Positions 1-9,764 are shown, counted from the first letter of the stretch. The stretch: 48,368 nucleotides of DNA from Actinomycetota bacterium (GCA_011682385.1 JAACET010000009.1:1-48368); one strand, 5' to 3'. Translations and numbers: made by a program. Notes: generated by a model from the letters alone, not told the origin.

Positions 1-118
1 TATCCACGCCGGCCCCGGTTCGGGAGATGACCTGTAGCTTCTTGGCTGAGGTGATGATCTCCCTGGTTATCTTCGAAGTCGTTCGCAGCAATATTCCAAA
101 GAATAGTACGCTCGAACT
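1..118 (-). CDS. D-isomer specific 2-hydroxyacid dehydrogenase, fragment running off the window
   Basis: The minus frame open from 118 to the left edge reads GILLRTTSKITREII, then KKLQVISRTGAGVD. This is the N-terminal catalytic-domain signature of the D-3-phosphoglycerate dehydrogenase (SerA-like) family, where a run like R-T-x-x-K-I-T-R-E leads to K-L-x-V-I-x-R-x-G-x-G-V-D. Recognisable homology begins only near position 97. An in-frame TAG lies at 119-121 and the usual first 40 or so residues are missing, being replaced by transposase-like sequence in another frame. The fragment therefore looks 5'-truncated unless it starts at a non-ATG codon. The rest lies outside the window, so the substrate cannot be named. 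Family call fairly sure; functionality doubtful. Confidence 0.55.
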
Positions 119-426
119 CTAGAAGGCCGTTGACGGTCATACAGGAGGTCTTTTGCCTGCCCTTATTTCGCCAGGTCCGGTTCGGTTCGTTTTTCCGAGG
201 GGGAAAAATCCTCTTGCAATTGCTTGTTCTGCAAGAGGTCCAGTGCCTTCTGATACAATCGCTGCCTGAACTCGGCGTTGGCGTCGCGGACAGGCTCTTC
301 GGAGTCATTTATAATCCTGCCCAGCTTGGCGTTATTGATCGCCTGGGCCACTTGTTCAAGCAGACGATCGATGTCTGCGTTCAATGCAGCTTTCAATTAT
401 TGTGACGTGATCTTTTTGTCTGGCAT
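97..426 (-). pseudogene. Degenerate transposase N-terminus (ISKra4-like), two disruptions
   Basis: An ATG at 426 with a good AGGAG ribosome site opens MPDKKITSQ, then an in-frame TAA (397-399). The same frame continues for 77 codons with a helical, charged stretch (LLEQVAQAINNAKLGR, FRQRLYQKAL) to TAA at 163-165. Shifting one base at its end continues with RTWRNKGRQKTS and MTVNGLLEFERTILW. That pattern resembles, from memory, the N-terminal part of ISKra4-type transposases (R-W-x-N-K-G-x-Q-x-T followed by a V-N-G strand). A nonsense codon plus a frameshift and loss of everything after about residue 110 make it a remnant. It abuts the dehydrogenase fragment near position 97. Disruption is directly visible; the family name is tentative. 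Confidence 0.45.
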
Positions 427-590
427 GACTTGCTCCTAAATGTGATCGAATAGTAGTAACGCAAGTCACTGTAAACAAAGCGTTAGTATCGCGCCAGAAA
501 AAAATGTCACTCACAGAGGTAACTCCGACAGACCAAAAGTTAAGACTGATCTTCAGGTTCGAATCTTTACCGGCAAGGGTAAGCCCAGCT

Positions 591-620
591 CTGGCATCCT
601 AACTCAGCGAGGGGTATAAT
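591..620 (+). promoter_or_regulatory. Probable promoter of tRNA-Ser
   Basis: A perfect TATAAT (615-620) lies 25 bp before the tRNA, with a weak CTGGCA -35 (591-596) at 18 bp spacing. The rest of the stretch from 427 to 645 shows no convincing gene. Confidence 0.55.
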
Positions 621-645
621 GTGCGCGGGCAGGTTAGAATTTACT

Positions 646-734
646 GGAGGGATGGCCGAGTGGTTTAAGGCGACGGTCTTGAAAACCGTTGTACCCTTGT
701 GGTACCGGGGGTTCGAATCCCTCTCCCTCCGCCA
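646..734 (+). tRNA. tRNA-Ser (anticodon UGA)
   Basis: The acceptor stem GGAGGGA (646-652) pairs with TCCCTCC (724-730), followed by discriminator G and an encoded CCA (732-734). The anticodon stem ACGGT/ACCGT encloses the loop CTTGAAA, with anticodon TGA at 680-682. A long variable arm (690-707) and the T-loop GGTTCGAATCC are typical of class II serine tRNA. It decodes UCA and related UCN codons. Confidence 0.97.
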
Positions 735-755
735 TTTTCGTCAAGCGAAAATGGC
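731..755 (+). terminator. Hairpin immediately after tRNA-Ser
   Basis: GCCATTTTCG (731-740) and CGAAAATGGC (746-755) form a perfect 10-bp stem with a 5-nt loop, starting at the tRNA discriminator base. No T-run follows, so it may be a 3'-processing or weak termination structure rather than a classical terminator. Confidence 0.4.
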
Positions 756-758
756 AGA

Positions 759-831
759 GAATCGAAAATCGAGAGTCGAGAATAGATAAAAGCCAATTTT
801 CGATTCGGTCAAATTTCGATTGTCGATTTTC
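759..831. repeat. Cluster of short inverted repeats built on GAAAATCGA
   Basis: GAATCGAAAAT (759-769) is inverted at 796-806. GAAAATCGA (764-772) is inverted at 823-831. Degenerate copies (AGTCGAGAAT, AAATTTCGAT) lie between. The AT-rich block differs sharply from surrounding coding DNA and resembles dispersed intergenic repeats; other genomic copies cannot be tested here. Confidence 0.5.
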
Positions 832-930
832 AAAAAGCGGTATACTTTCTACTCAAGTGGGTCCGCTAGAAGAACCCCCCGGCTCGTGGGTCGAGGGCAT
901 TGGCCACGCCCATACGGCGGGCAGAAATAG

Positions 931-1599
931 CTACTCAAAAAGCAACTCGCCGAAAAACTCCGGACGGTGGTAGTCCGGACTCGGTGTACCTACCCGGTTC
1001 CAGCAGGCATATTGTCGATTGGTCCGGCCACCACAACGATAAAAATTGGCTCGCCAGACGGAGCCGCTGGTCGGTCGAATCTGACGACCACTCAACCGGC
1101 TTATCAGCTCAAACGACATCTGGACAGCAACAGACCAGCCGTTGTCATCAGGAGACTCCTGCTTTGGGGGGCCGGCGACTGAAGCAGCAATCTTTAAATG
1201 TGCGGTCGAAAGGGCCGGGTCCACATAGCTGCCTGCAATCTCCTGTATGCTTCTGCCCCAACCCAAGAGGAAAGTGCCACAGCAATTAATCTCAAGATTG
1301 AAGTACCGCTGATCGACCTGCGGAATAGGCTGGGCAAAAAACTCCACACAACTGTCCTCACACACGGAAGAATTAATCTCGGTGTGGTCGGCGTAAATGT
1401 GCTTGTCTTTACAAAGAAACTGAACGTAAACAGCCTTTTGGTCGTAAAGCAATCGAGCAGTCGTGCATTCCTTACGGCCGGATTTGAACCACGGATAACT
1501 GTCAATGCTCAGCTCGTCTGCATCCGACCAGGCTGCACCAAGAACCTTATGAGAAAGCGATACCTCAGTCGATACCCTTTTTACCATATAACGTCGCAT
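931..1599 (-). CDS. Carbohydrate-binding family 9-like protein (CBM9/DOMON fold)
   Basis: A 222-residue protein consisting of one CBM9-like beta-sandwich domain. The early strand ending LGAAWSDADEL, the motif ARLLYDQKAVYVQFLCKD, the acidic pair in CEDSCVEFF and the closing YHRPEFFGELLFE tail match the pattern seen in CBM9-like proteins (V-E-F-F after E-D-S; terminal W/Y-H-x-P-x-x-F-G). No clear signal peptide is visible, so a periplasmic or cell-surface sugar-binding role is only family inference. The ATG at 1599 is preceded by AGGAG at 8 nt. It is divergent from the secretion gene at 1752. Confidence 0.75.
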   Translation of the reverse strand: MRRYMVKRVSTEVSLSHKVLGAAWSDADELSIDSYPWFKSGRKECTTARLLYDQKAVYVQFLCKDKHIYADHTEINSSVCEDSCVEFFAQPIPQVDQRYFNLEINCCGTFLLGWGRSIQEIAGSYVDPALSTAHLKIAASVAGPPKQESPDDNGWSVAVQMSFELISRLSGRQIRPTSGSVWRANFYRCGGRTNRQYACWNRVGTPSPDYHRPEFFGELLFE

Positions 1600-1701
1600 C
1601 TACAAAACTCCTGGCCGATCAGTATACCTGATCTAATCAGGATGACAAGCAGGCTGTACAGTGGGGATTATTTCTTGAACTTTCAGCGAAATTGTGGCAG
1701 C

Positions 1702-1730
1702 TTGGATAGCTGGAACAGCAGTAATATAAA
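1702..1730 (+). promoter_or_regulatory. Sigma-70-type promoter before the T2SS F gene
   Basis: TTGGAT (1702-1707) is separated by 17 bp from TATAAA (1725-1730). The predicted start near 1737 leaves a leader of only about 15 nt. Confidence 0.5.
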
Positions 1731-1751
1731 AAAATTCGAAAGGGCGGGGAC

Positions 1752-2723
1752 TTGGCCAATAATCAACTACAAGCGTATCACAATCTCTACTTGATGCTGG
1801 AAGCGGGAGTGCCGATTCTGCGGTCTCTGGAGATGGCGGGTAAGGCTACCAGGGGGCGGCTTAGACGAGCCTGGCAGGATGTGAGACAAGCGGTGCTGGA
1901 AGGAGAAGGATTGGCCGAGGCGATGAGAAAACATCCGAAGGAATTCGCTCCGTTGGATGTGGCCATAGTCGAGGCTGGGGAAGTCTCCGGCGATTTGCCG
2001 GGATCACTAAAAAGGTTGGAACGATGGTATAACTTTTTCGCGAGTCTAAAGAAAACGGTAACCGCCGAAATGGCTCTGCCGGTATTAGTATTGATAGTAG
2101 CAGCATTGGTTATTCCGTTTCCAAACTGGTTCTTGGGGAAAATCAGTGATCTGGGTTATTTGTTGCGAGTGCTCATGCCATTGGCGGCATTGTTCGTCCC
2201 GGTTGCAGCCATATGGTGCATCGTGCACGGCACAAATAAGGGTGGGCCGTTGCGCATAATCGTAGATTGGACGGCTCTGAAGATACCTGTGCTGGGCAGG
2301 GCCATAAAGCAATTGGCGATCAGCAGGTACCTCAGGGCCTTTCATACGCTGTTCAAGGCCGGGGTGCCGGTGATTCGCTGTGCCCAGATGTCAGCTCAAC
2401 TGACCGGCAACGCCATAGTCAGCGGATGGGTGAAGCAAGCGGCCGAGACTGCCAGAGTGGGCTATCCGTTGAGCGAGGGATTCACCCGGGAATTTCCCAA
2501 GGAATACCTGGAGGCCTGGCAGGTCGGTGAAGAAAGTGGCAAACTGGCAGAGGTTACAGAGCGGTTGGCCGGACAGGCAGAAGCGAAATCATTGTGGATG
2601 ATGGAGCAGATAGGCAAATGGACACCAAAGGTAATCTACGCAATTATCTGCTTGTGGATGATCTCTAATATTTTCAAGATGGCGACGGGGGCATATAGCG
2701 ATGTCGTAAGAGTCATAAGATAA
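1752..2723 (+). CDS. Type II secretion system F family inner-membrane protein
   Basis: A 323-residue GspF/PilC-family protein with two T2SSF repeats: residues about 1-120 (LEAGVPILRSLEMA, later EAGEVSGDLP) and about 190-310 (FKAGVPVIRCAQMS, later GEESGKLAEV). Paired hydrophobic segments lie around residues 105-125, 135-160 and 295-310. Family members are the inner-membrane platform of type II secretion or type IV pilus machines. The protein is shorter than the usual 400 residues, lacking most of the N-terminal cytoplasmic leader. An upstream in-frame TAA forces a TTG start, preceded by a purine-rich AGGGCGGGG. No GspE/GspD neighbours are present, so its partner machine lies elsewhere. Confidence 0.88.
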   Translation: MANNQLQAYHNLYLMLEAGVPILRSLEMAGKATRGRLRRAWQDVRQAVLEGEGLAEAMRKHPKEFAPLDVAIVEAGEVSGDLPGSLKRLERWYNFFASLKKTVTAEMALPVLVLIVAALVIPFPNWFLGKISDLGYLLRVLMPLAALFVPVAAIWCIVHGTNKGGPLRIIVDWTALKIPVLGRAIKQLAISRYLRAFHTLFKAGVPVIRCAQMSAQLTGNAIVSGWVKQAAETARVGYPLSEGFTREFPKEYLEAWQVGEESGKLAEVTERLAGQAEAKSLWMMEQIGKWTPKVIYAIICLWMISNIFKMATGAYSDVVRVIR

Positions 2724-2736
2724 GTACAACATTGCA

Positions 2737-5019
2737 TCACAATAGATTCACGGGGTCCATATCTATGGCGACGTGGACAGGCAGCTTGAAAAGCTCAGTC
2801 CTGGCCTTGCTAAGAACCTCATGCAGAGCCTTGGCTTGGGGAGCCCGCAGAATAAACTGTAACCGATGCTGGCCAGATATCCGCCCAATCGGCGGAGGCA
2901 GTGGGCCATGGCTGCTAACAGGTGATTGGGAACGCCCGATGGCCTGGGCAATAATGGCAGCAGCGTGGTTGGCCTCTCGCCCAACGGCAGATAATGAGGG
3001 CGATCGCAGAATCACCCTGGCCAGTCGACCAAAAGGAGGATAGCCCAGAGATTCACGAAGGGCAAGCTCGGACCGAGCAAAGCCATTGTAGTCATGGGTG
3101 GTGGCAAAACAAATGGCCGGGAAATCCGGATTAAAGGTTTGCAAAACTACCCTGGCGCCCGGGCTGGCTCGACCGGCCCGGCCAGCAACCTGAGCAGCTA
3201 ACTGGAAGGTACGCTCGGAGGAACGGAAATCAGGTACGGTCAACGAGGTGTCAGCCAATAATATACCCACCAAGTGGACCCTCGGAAAATCCAGGCCCTT
3301 GGCAATCATCTGAGTACCCAACAAAATATCCAAATCACCCCGGCCAAAACGCTCCAAAACATCCTTGTACTTTCGGCGATCCATGCTATCCGAATCCACG
3401 CGGGCAAAACGTGCCTGGGGAAACTTGCGAGCCAATTCCTGCTCGGCCCGCTGAGTGCCTATGCCCAGCAGAATCAGCTTTTGGCCGCAGGTAGGACAAT
3501 TGGCCGGCACCCTGGATTCGCTGAGGCAGTAGTGGCACAGGGCCCTTCCGGATGATACCGAACGGCTGTGGCGATGATAAGTCAAAGTTACGTCACAGTT
3601 CTCGCAAGTAAGTACATAATCACAGGTTGGGCAGGATACAAAGCCGGCATAACCCCTGCGGTTCAAAAGTAAAATGGCCTGTTGGCCGTGGTCCAGAATC
3701 CGGCGGAGTTGGGATTCCAACGCCCGGCTAAAAATATGCAGGCCCTTGCGCAGGCGCCGCTCTTGGCGAAGATCGATAACCTCGATTTTAGGCATGGGCA
3801 AGTCATGCACCCGGCGTGAGAGACGAATGAGTGAAAAATGAGGCAGCCGCTGGGAATTATAAAGCGATTCCAGACTCGGAGTGGCTGAACCCAAGATCAC
3901 GGGGATGTTCAGCAATTGGGCCCGCTTGATAGCCACGTCCCGGCCGTGATAACGCGGCTGAGTGTCCTGCTTGTAAGAAGGCTCGTGCTCCTCGTCCACA
4001 ATAATAAGGCCCAAATCCTTGGCAGGAGCAAACACAGCCGAACGAGGGCCGACGACCACCTTGCCGTATCCGCAGGCAATCTGAAGCCATTGCTGACGCC
4101 GTTGAGTCGAACTCAACCCGGAGTGCAAAACGCATACACCGGGCAGTCGGCTCCTGAAACGCTGGAGGGTCTGGGTGGTCAAGGCAATCTCCGGCACCAG
4201 AACAATGGCCTGACGGCCTAGTTTGATAATCTGTTCTATAGCGCGAATATAAACTTCAGTTTTGCCCGAGCCGGTCACGCCCTGCAACAAATGGACTCCA
4301 AAGCAAGGCTCAACCAATACGCCATTCAACTCATCCAGGGCCTTCTGCTGCTGAGAATTAGGGCTCCAATCAGGTGGACTCAAGGTGGCATCTTCGCTGG
4401 GTTGTTCATCGGTGAAGCAGTCACCGGCGGCGAACAGCTCCATATAACCCTTGTGCACGAGACTGCGGAGTGTTGGGCCTGAACAATCGGTTCGGTCAAT
4501 AATGGACCGGCGAGTCAGGCCAGGCGAACCGGACTGATCGTCCTCGGCAAGTGTCTGCAAAACAGCTCGCTGCTTTGGACCCAGCCGGACGGATAATTGG
4601 TTTGTAAGACAAGCTCGGCCCGAATCGGTGAGCCTATATAGTTGGGGGGGCTTTACACTCAGGCTGCGTTTAACCGAAGCAGGAACCATGCCGGCCAGAA
4701 CCTTCCCCAATGGGCAGCAATAGTAAGAGCTGATCCATCGGGCCAAGACCAGCAACTCGGCGGAAATCAAGGGACGGCTATCAACAACTTTACGGATGGT
4801 CTTGAGGGGATGAGCAGAGCTTAGGTCGGTAATGGCGACACAAAAACCTATTTGCAGGCGATTGGCTCGTCCAAAGGGAGCTTGTACACGTTGGCCGACT
4901 TGAAGTGGCGCAGATAGCTCGGAAGGAACTTGATAGTCAAAAAGCTTATCCAGCGGCGAATCAAAAGCCACTGAGGCTACCAATAGGTTCGGCTCGTCTT
5001 TGCTGAATAATCCCTGCAT
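2737..5019 (-). CDS. priA: Primosomal protein N' (replication restart helicase PriA)
   Basis: A 760-residue superfamily 2 3'-5' DNA helicase that reloads the replisome at collapsed forks. The N-terminal DNA-binding domain (about 1-110) has the usual FDYQVP and VGQRVQAPFG signatures. Walker A GVTGSGKT is at about 247-254 and the DEEH box at about 342-345. The zinc-binding insertion carries four CxxC-type pairs (CPTC, CENC, CHYC, CPTC). Motifs GTQMIAKGLDFP and QVAGRAGR follow. The length is normal. It converges on the T2SS F gene with a 13-bp gap and lies 47 bp downstream of the sigma-54 activator, possibly in the same transcript. Confidence 0.97.
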   Translation of the reverse strand: MQGLFSKDEPNLLVASVAFDSPLDKLFDYQVPSELSAPLQVGQRVQAPFGRANRLQIGFCVAITDLSSAHPLKTIRKVVDSRPLISAELLVLARWISSYYCCPLGKVLAGMVPASVKRSLSVKPPQLYRLTDSGRACLTNQLSVRLGPKQRAVLQTLAEDDQSGSPGLTRRSIIDRTDCSGPTLRSLVHKGYMELFAAGDCFTDEQPSEDATLSPPDWSPNSQQQKALDELNGVLVEPCFGVHLLQGVTGSGKTEVYIRAIEQIIKLGRQAIVLVPEIALTTQTLQRFRSRLPGVCVLHSGLSSTQRRQQWLQIACGYGKVVVGPRSAVFAPAKDLGLIIVDEEHEPSYKQDTQPRYHGRDVAIKRAQLLNIPVILGSATPSLESLYNSQRLPHFSLIRLSRRVHDLPMPKIEVIDLRQERRLRKGLHIFSRALESQLRRILDHGQQAILLLNRRGYAGFVSCPTCDYVLTCENCDVTLTYHRHSRSVSSGRALCHYCLSESRVPANCPTCGQKLILLGIGTQRAEQELARKFPQARFARVDSDSMDRRKYKDVLERFGRGDLDILLGTQMIAKGLDFPRVHLVGILLADTSLTVPDFRSSERTFQLAAQVAGRAGRASPGARVVLQTFNPDFPAICFATTHDYNGFARSELALRESLGYPPFGRLARVILRSPSLSAVGREANHAAAIIAQAIGRSQSPVSSHGPLPPPIGRISGQHRLQFILRAPQAKALHEVLSKARTELFKLPVHVAIDMDPVNLL

Positions 5020-5066
5020 AACCTCTGGATTGTCGGGGCAGCGGGAATGGTTGTCAACTGTCCGAA

Positions 5067-6557
<1,491 letters not shown>

Positions 6558-6607
6558 CCCGACCTCTTACTTCCTCTCTCCACTCAACTACCAGGATGCC
6601 AACCGTA

Positions 6608-6683
6608 GAGCACACTGCTCCCGGAAGCACCCCATCTGTCTAGGCTGAACTCACCGGCTAGTGCTTGCCAGCCCGGACAGATG
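6608..6683 (-). ncRNA. Structured 5' leader of the sigma-54 activator mRNA (two hairpins)
   Basis: The 328-bp gap 6558-6885 holds no gene. Within the predicted transcript, CATCTGTC+GGCTG (6633-6647) pairs with CAGCC+GACAGATG (6669-6683), giving 8+5 bp with a 2x2 internal loop. A second hairpin, GAGCA/TGCTC, lies at 6608-6620. No T-run follows either, so neither is a terminator. I could not match the fold to a known riboswitch class. Confidence 0.45.
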
Positions 6684-6711
6684 CTCCTTCTTCTCCACCA
6701 TTCAAGGCATC

Positions 6712-6740
6712 ATTGTATCAGTAACAGCACCCTAAGTCAA
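6712..6740 (-). promoter_or_regulatory. Sigma-70 promoter of the sigma-54 activator gene
   Basis: On the minus strand TTGACT (6735-6740) is spaced exactly 17 bp from TACAAT (6712-6717). The predicted start near 6705 gives a leader of about 148 nt before the GTG at 6557. Confidence 0.72.
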
Positions 6741-6885
6741 GGATAAAAACGCAAAAAGCAGACAAATACCCTCGACAGGAGCAGATTTAGCAGAACCGAC
6801 TCAGGGACGGCCAAACAATGACAAATGGGGGCAAAATGGCCACTGAGGCACCGGTTATATCAATCATGCCGGCTGCAGGGGCCAG

Positions 6886-7260
6886 CTAGGCCAACTGGAC
6901 GTAACGCATCCTCAGCTCGTAGAGGACGGAATCAAGGAGCTTTTTCTCCTGCACGGAGAGATTGCCCTTGGTCTTCTCCTCCAACATGCCCAGTAGGTCG
7001 ATATTGTGCTTGGCTAACTCCACATCGACCTGCTTTTGACCATCCTCAGGATTCTCAATGTCGCCGAGGCACATACGAGCCTGAGTCGCCAGGGAGATCA
7101 CCAACAAAGTGAAATTCGCAGGGGGCAGAGGGCCACGTTCGGGAACCTTTTCGCCGGCATCCTGAGCATGTCGGGTCTTTTCGGCCTGAGCCTGGGCCTT
7201 CCAGTCATCATCCACATGGAGTTTTGGTTTTTCTTCTTTTTCCTTTTTTTCCTTGGACAT
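6886..7260 (-). CDS. DUF1844 domain protein
   Basis: A 124-residue acidic/basic protein. Residues 1-45 are a highly charged Lys/Glu-rich tail. The DUF1844 core (about 46-124) contains LPPANFTLLVISLATQA, then LLGMLEEKTKGNLS and a terminal LLDSVLYELRMRYV helix. The family has no established function and is commonly predicted cytosolic. It begins 2 nt after the pyrG stop and is the last gene of the kdsB-pyrG operon, so it is probably co-translated with them; whether it acts on nucleotide or Kdo metabolism is unknown. Confidence 0.85.
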   Translation of the reverse strand: MSKEKKEKEEKPKLHVDDDWKAQAQAEKTRHAQDAGEKVPERGPLPPANFTLLVISLATQARMCLGDIENPEDGQKQVDVELAKHNIDLLGMLEEKTKGNLSVQEKKLLDSVLYELRMRYVQLA

Positions 7261-7262
7261 TG

Positions 7263-8996
7263 TTATCCACCTTTTTCTTTTTTAACCAGCTTCAAAGCAG
7301 CCTCCACCAGACCAGTAAACATAGGGCTGGGACGTAGCGGCCGGGATGTCAGGCAGGGATGGGCCTGGGTACCTACGAAAAACGGATGCACATCCCGCGA
7401 TAACTCAAGAATCTGCATGATGGGGTGCACCGGATGACGCCCGGAGAAAATCAGCCCGCCTTTAGTAAGCAAATCAATATACTTCGGATCGACCTCATAG
7501 CGGTGGCGAAATCGCAGTCGTATATGTTCGGCATTATCGAAAAGCTCGGCAGCCAAGGTGCCGGGGACAATGTCTATATCTTGGCCGCCCAGACGCATGT
7601 TGGCGCCTAAGCCCTCGATCTTCTTCTGCTCGGGAAGAATATCAATGACCGGCTCGGCACAATCAGGGTCAAATTCAGTACTATTGGCGGCACTAAGGCC
7701 ACAGACATTACGGGCAAACTCAAGCACGGCCATCTGGAAGCCCAGGCATAATCCAAGGTAGGGCAGCTTGTGGTTGCGAGCATATTCTATACAAGCAATC
7801 TTACCCTCGGCCCCGCGGGTACCAAAACCGCCGGGCACGATAATACCCTGTACGCCTTCCAAAAGTTCGCGAACATTAGCAGAACTAGCATCAGTAGTGT
7901 CTATCCAGCGAGTGAAAACCTTGGCCCCGGCAGCAGTGCCGGCATGCTCAAGGGCTTTTAATATACTGGCATAACTGTCGCGCACAGCAGTGTATTTACC
8001 GGTAATGCCAATAGTGACCTGACCGGAGGCCTGAGTAATGTGCCGGACAAAATCATCCCATTTAGCGCGGGCATCTTTGTCGGCTTTCCGGCTGACCCTG
8101 TCGGTCAGTTCCAGTAACTGTAACACCTGACTGTCGATGCCGGCCTGACGAAGCTGGTCGGGGATCATATAGATCGACTCTCGATCGTGCATGGATACGA
8201 CCCGCTCCAGGGGAACGTTGGTGTAGATGGAAATCTTCTGCCTGACCTTCTCGGTGACCGGATCGGAAGCTCGGCAGGCAATGATCTGCGGCTGAATGCC
8301 CATCTCCATAAGGCGCTTAACGCCGAGCTGAGCGGCCTTGCTCTTCTGCTCACCGAGGGTCTTGGGAGTCAGGACATAAGTCAAAGCTACAAAGCAAACC
8401 CGGCCAGGCCCTTCCTCGTAAGCCAACTCACGGGCAGCCTCAATGTAATAAGCGTTTTCATAGTCACCAACCGTGCCACCAATCTCAACAAAAACGACGT
8501 CGGCTTTGCTTCTGAGGGCCAACGTTCGCAACTTCATCTTTACTTCGCCGGTAACATGAGGAATCATCTGCACATCCCGGCCAAGATAGCTGCCACGACG
8601 CTCCTTCTCCAAAACCTCGGTGAGAATCTGGCCGGAAGTGGTGAAATTGTCCGAGCAAAGGTCCTGGTCAAGCATCCGCTCATAGGTGCCCAGATCCATG
8701 TCGCACTCTTTGCCGTCATCCAGAACAAAAACCTCGCCATGACGATAGGGATTCAAGGTTCCTGAGTCGATATTGAGGTAGCCCTCGAGCTTGATGGGGG
8801 CGACATTGAGACCTTTGTCCTTGAGGAGCTTGGCCAGGGAGCTGGAAAATATACCCTTGCCCAGACCACTAATGACGGTTCCGACTACAATCACGTAGCG
8901 ACACTGGCCAAGTCGGTAACCATCCGGAAGAGGGGTGTAGAACTCGGTCTCGTCCGAAATCCGGCTGACCTTGGCTAGTATATCCCGTCCTTTCAT
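7263..8996 (-). CDS. pyrG: CTP synthase, divergent, with altered amidotransferase triad
   Basis: Makes CTP from UTP, glutamine and ATP. At 577 residues it carries a roughly 30-residue N-terminal extension. The synthase domain has the P-loop GTVISGLGKG (about 39-48), D-L-G-x-Y-E-R and the Mg-binding VEIGGTVGD. The canonical K-L-D-P-Y motif reads KLEGY. The glutaminase domain has nucleophile Cys in GLCLGFQ and His in QAHP, but the residue expected to be the triad Glu (HPE) is Cys (HPC, codon TGC). The start at 8996 lies 3 nt after the kdsB stop. Family certain; glutamine use may be weakened. Confidence 0.95.
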   Translation of the reverse strand: MKGRDILAKVSRISDETEFYTPLPDGYRLGQCRYVIVVGTVISGLGKGIFSSSLAKLLKDKGLNVAPIKLEGYLNIDSGTLNPYRHGEVFVLDDGKECDMDLGTYERMLDQDLCSDNFTTSGQILTEVLEKERRGSYLGRDVQMIPHVTGEVKMKLRTLALRSKADVVFVEIGGTVGDYENAYYIEAARELAYEEGPGRVCFVALTYVLTPKTLGEQKSKAAQLGVKRLMEMGIQPQIIACRASDPVTEKVRQKISIYTNVPLERVVSMHDRESIYMIPDQLRQAGIDSQVLQLLELTDRVSRKADKDARAKWDDFVRHITQASGQVTIGITGKYTAVRDSYASILKALEHAGTAAGAKVFTRWIDTTDASSANVRELLEGVQGIIVPGGFGTRGAEGKIACIEYARNHKLPYLGLCLGFQMAVLEFARNVCGLSAANSTEFDPDCAEPVIDILPEQKKIEGLGANMRLGGQDIDIVPGTLAAELFDNAEHIRLRFRHRYEVDPKYIDLLTKGGLIFSGRHPVHPIMQILELSRDVHPFFVGTQAHPCLTSRPLRPSPMFTGLVEAALKLVKKEKGG

Positions 8997-8999
8997 AGG

Positions 9000-9764
9000 C
9001 TAATCCTTCCGGTTATCTGCCGGTGACTGCGGCTTCCGCGACCGGACCCAGGCAGCATATTCCTCGGGAGTGTCAATTCCTTGGCCATAGTACGAAACAA
9101 CATCCACGGCTATACGTACCCCCGCCTGGAGAGCCCGGAGCTGCTCGAGCTGTTCCAGCTTCTCCAGGGGCGAGGGCTCCATGGCGGCAAAGGCCAACAG
9201 AAAATCCCTGCGATAGCCGTAAATACCCAAATGCAGCAGGTACTGCCCAGGATCGGTGAACCCGGCAGAATGGTCACGATAATGAGGTATCAGGCTCCTG
9301 GAAAAATACAGGGCATAGCCCTGATCGTCCAGGACTACTTTGACTAAATTAGGATCAGCAGGATCCTCATCCGCAGTAAACGGACGAGCTAAAGTGGCCA
9401 TCTTCAATCGAGGATCGGCTTGTAAGCGGTGAATAAGAGCATCCAGAGCGTCGGGGGCAACGTCCGGCTCATCACCTTGAACGTTAATGATAATCCGAGC
9501 GGAAAGCGAAGCAGCGACCTCGGCTATGCGATCCGTACCGCTGGGGTGATCCGGGCTGGTCATTACACAGGGAGCTGAAAACTCCGAAGCAGCACTACTA
9601 ATGCGCTCATCATCGGTGGCAATGATGACCTGCTCAATTCGGCGGCAAGCACAGACCCGTTCATAAACATGTTGAATCAGGTACTTGCCGGTGGCCTTAG
9701 CCAAGGCCTTACCGGGGAAGCGGGTTGACCCATAACGAGCCGGGATCACGGCCATAATCGACAT
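9000..9764 (-). CDS. kdsB: 3-deoxy-manno-octulosonate cytidylyltransferase
   Basis: A 254-residue enzyme that activates Kdo with CTP to CMP-Kdo for lipid A-core assembly in the cytosol. The N-terminal nucleotide site AVIPARYGSTRFPGKAL, the ATDDERI strand, the HPSGTDRIAEVA loop and NVQGDEPDV are all family signatures. The length is normal. It is first in an operon with pyrG (3-nt gap) and the DUF1844 gene, a layout that places supply of its CTP co-substrate under the same promoter. Its presence implies an outer membrane with Kdo-containing LPS. Confidence 0.96.
   Translation of the reverse strand: MSIMAVIPARYGSTRFPGKALAKATGKYLIQHVYERVCACRRIEQVIIATDDERISSAASEFSAPCVMTSPDHPSGTDRIAEVAASLSARIIINVQGDEPDVAPDALDALIHRLQADPRLKMATLARPFTADEDPADPNLVKVVLDDQGYALYFSRSLIPHYRDHSAGFTDPGQYLLHLGIYGYRRDFLLAFAAMEPSPLEKLEQLEQLRALQAGVRIAVDVVSYYGQGIDTPEEYAAWVRSRKPQSPADNRKD

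Noticed and set aside
555-600. GGTTCGAATC resembling a tRNA T-loop upstream of tRNA-Ser
   Set aside because: The flanking bases do not form a T-stem, and no acceptor or anticodon stem can be drawn around it.
1198-1794. 198-codon plus-strand frame upstream of the T2SS F gene
   Set aside because: It is antisense to the CBM9-like gene and has no recognisable composition or ribosome site.
6558-6710. Known riboswitch (c-di-GMP, cobalamin or SAM) in the sigma-54 activator leader
   Set aside because: The conserved core motifs of those classes are not present; only unexplained hairpins remain.
8187-8765. 192-codon plus-strand frame inside pyrG
   Set aside because: It is a shadow frame of a clearly recognised gene on the other strand.
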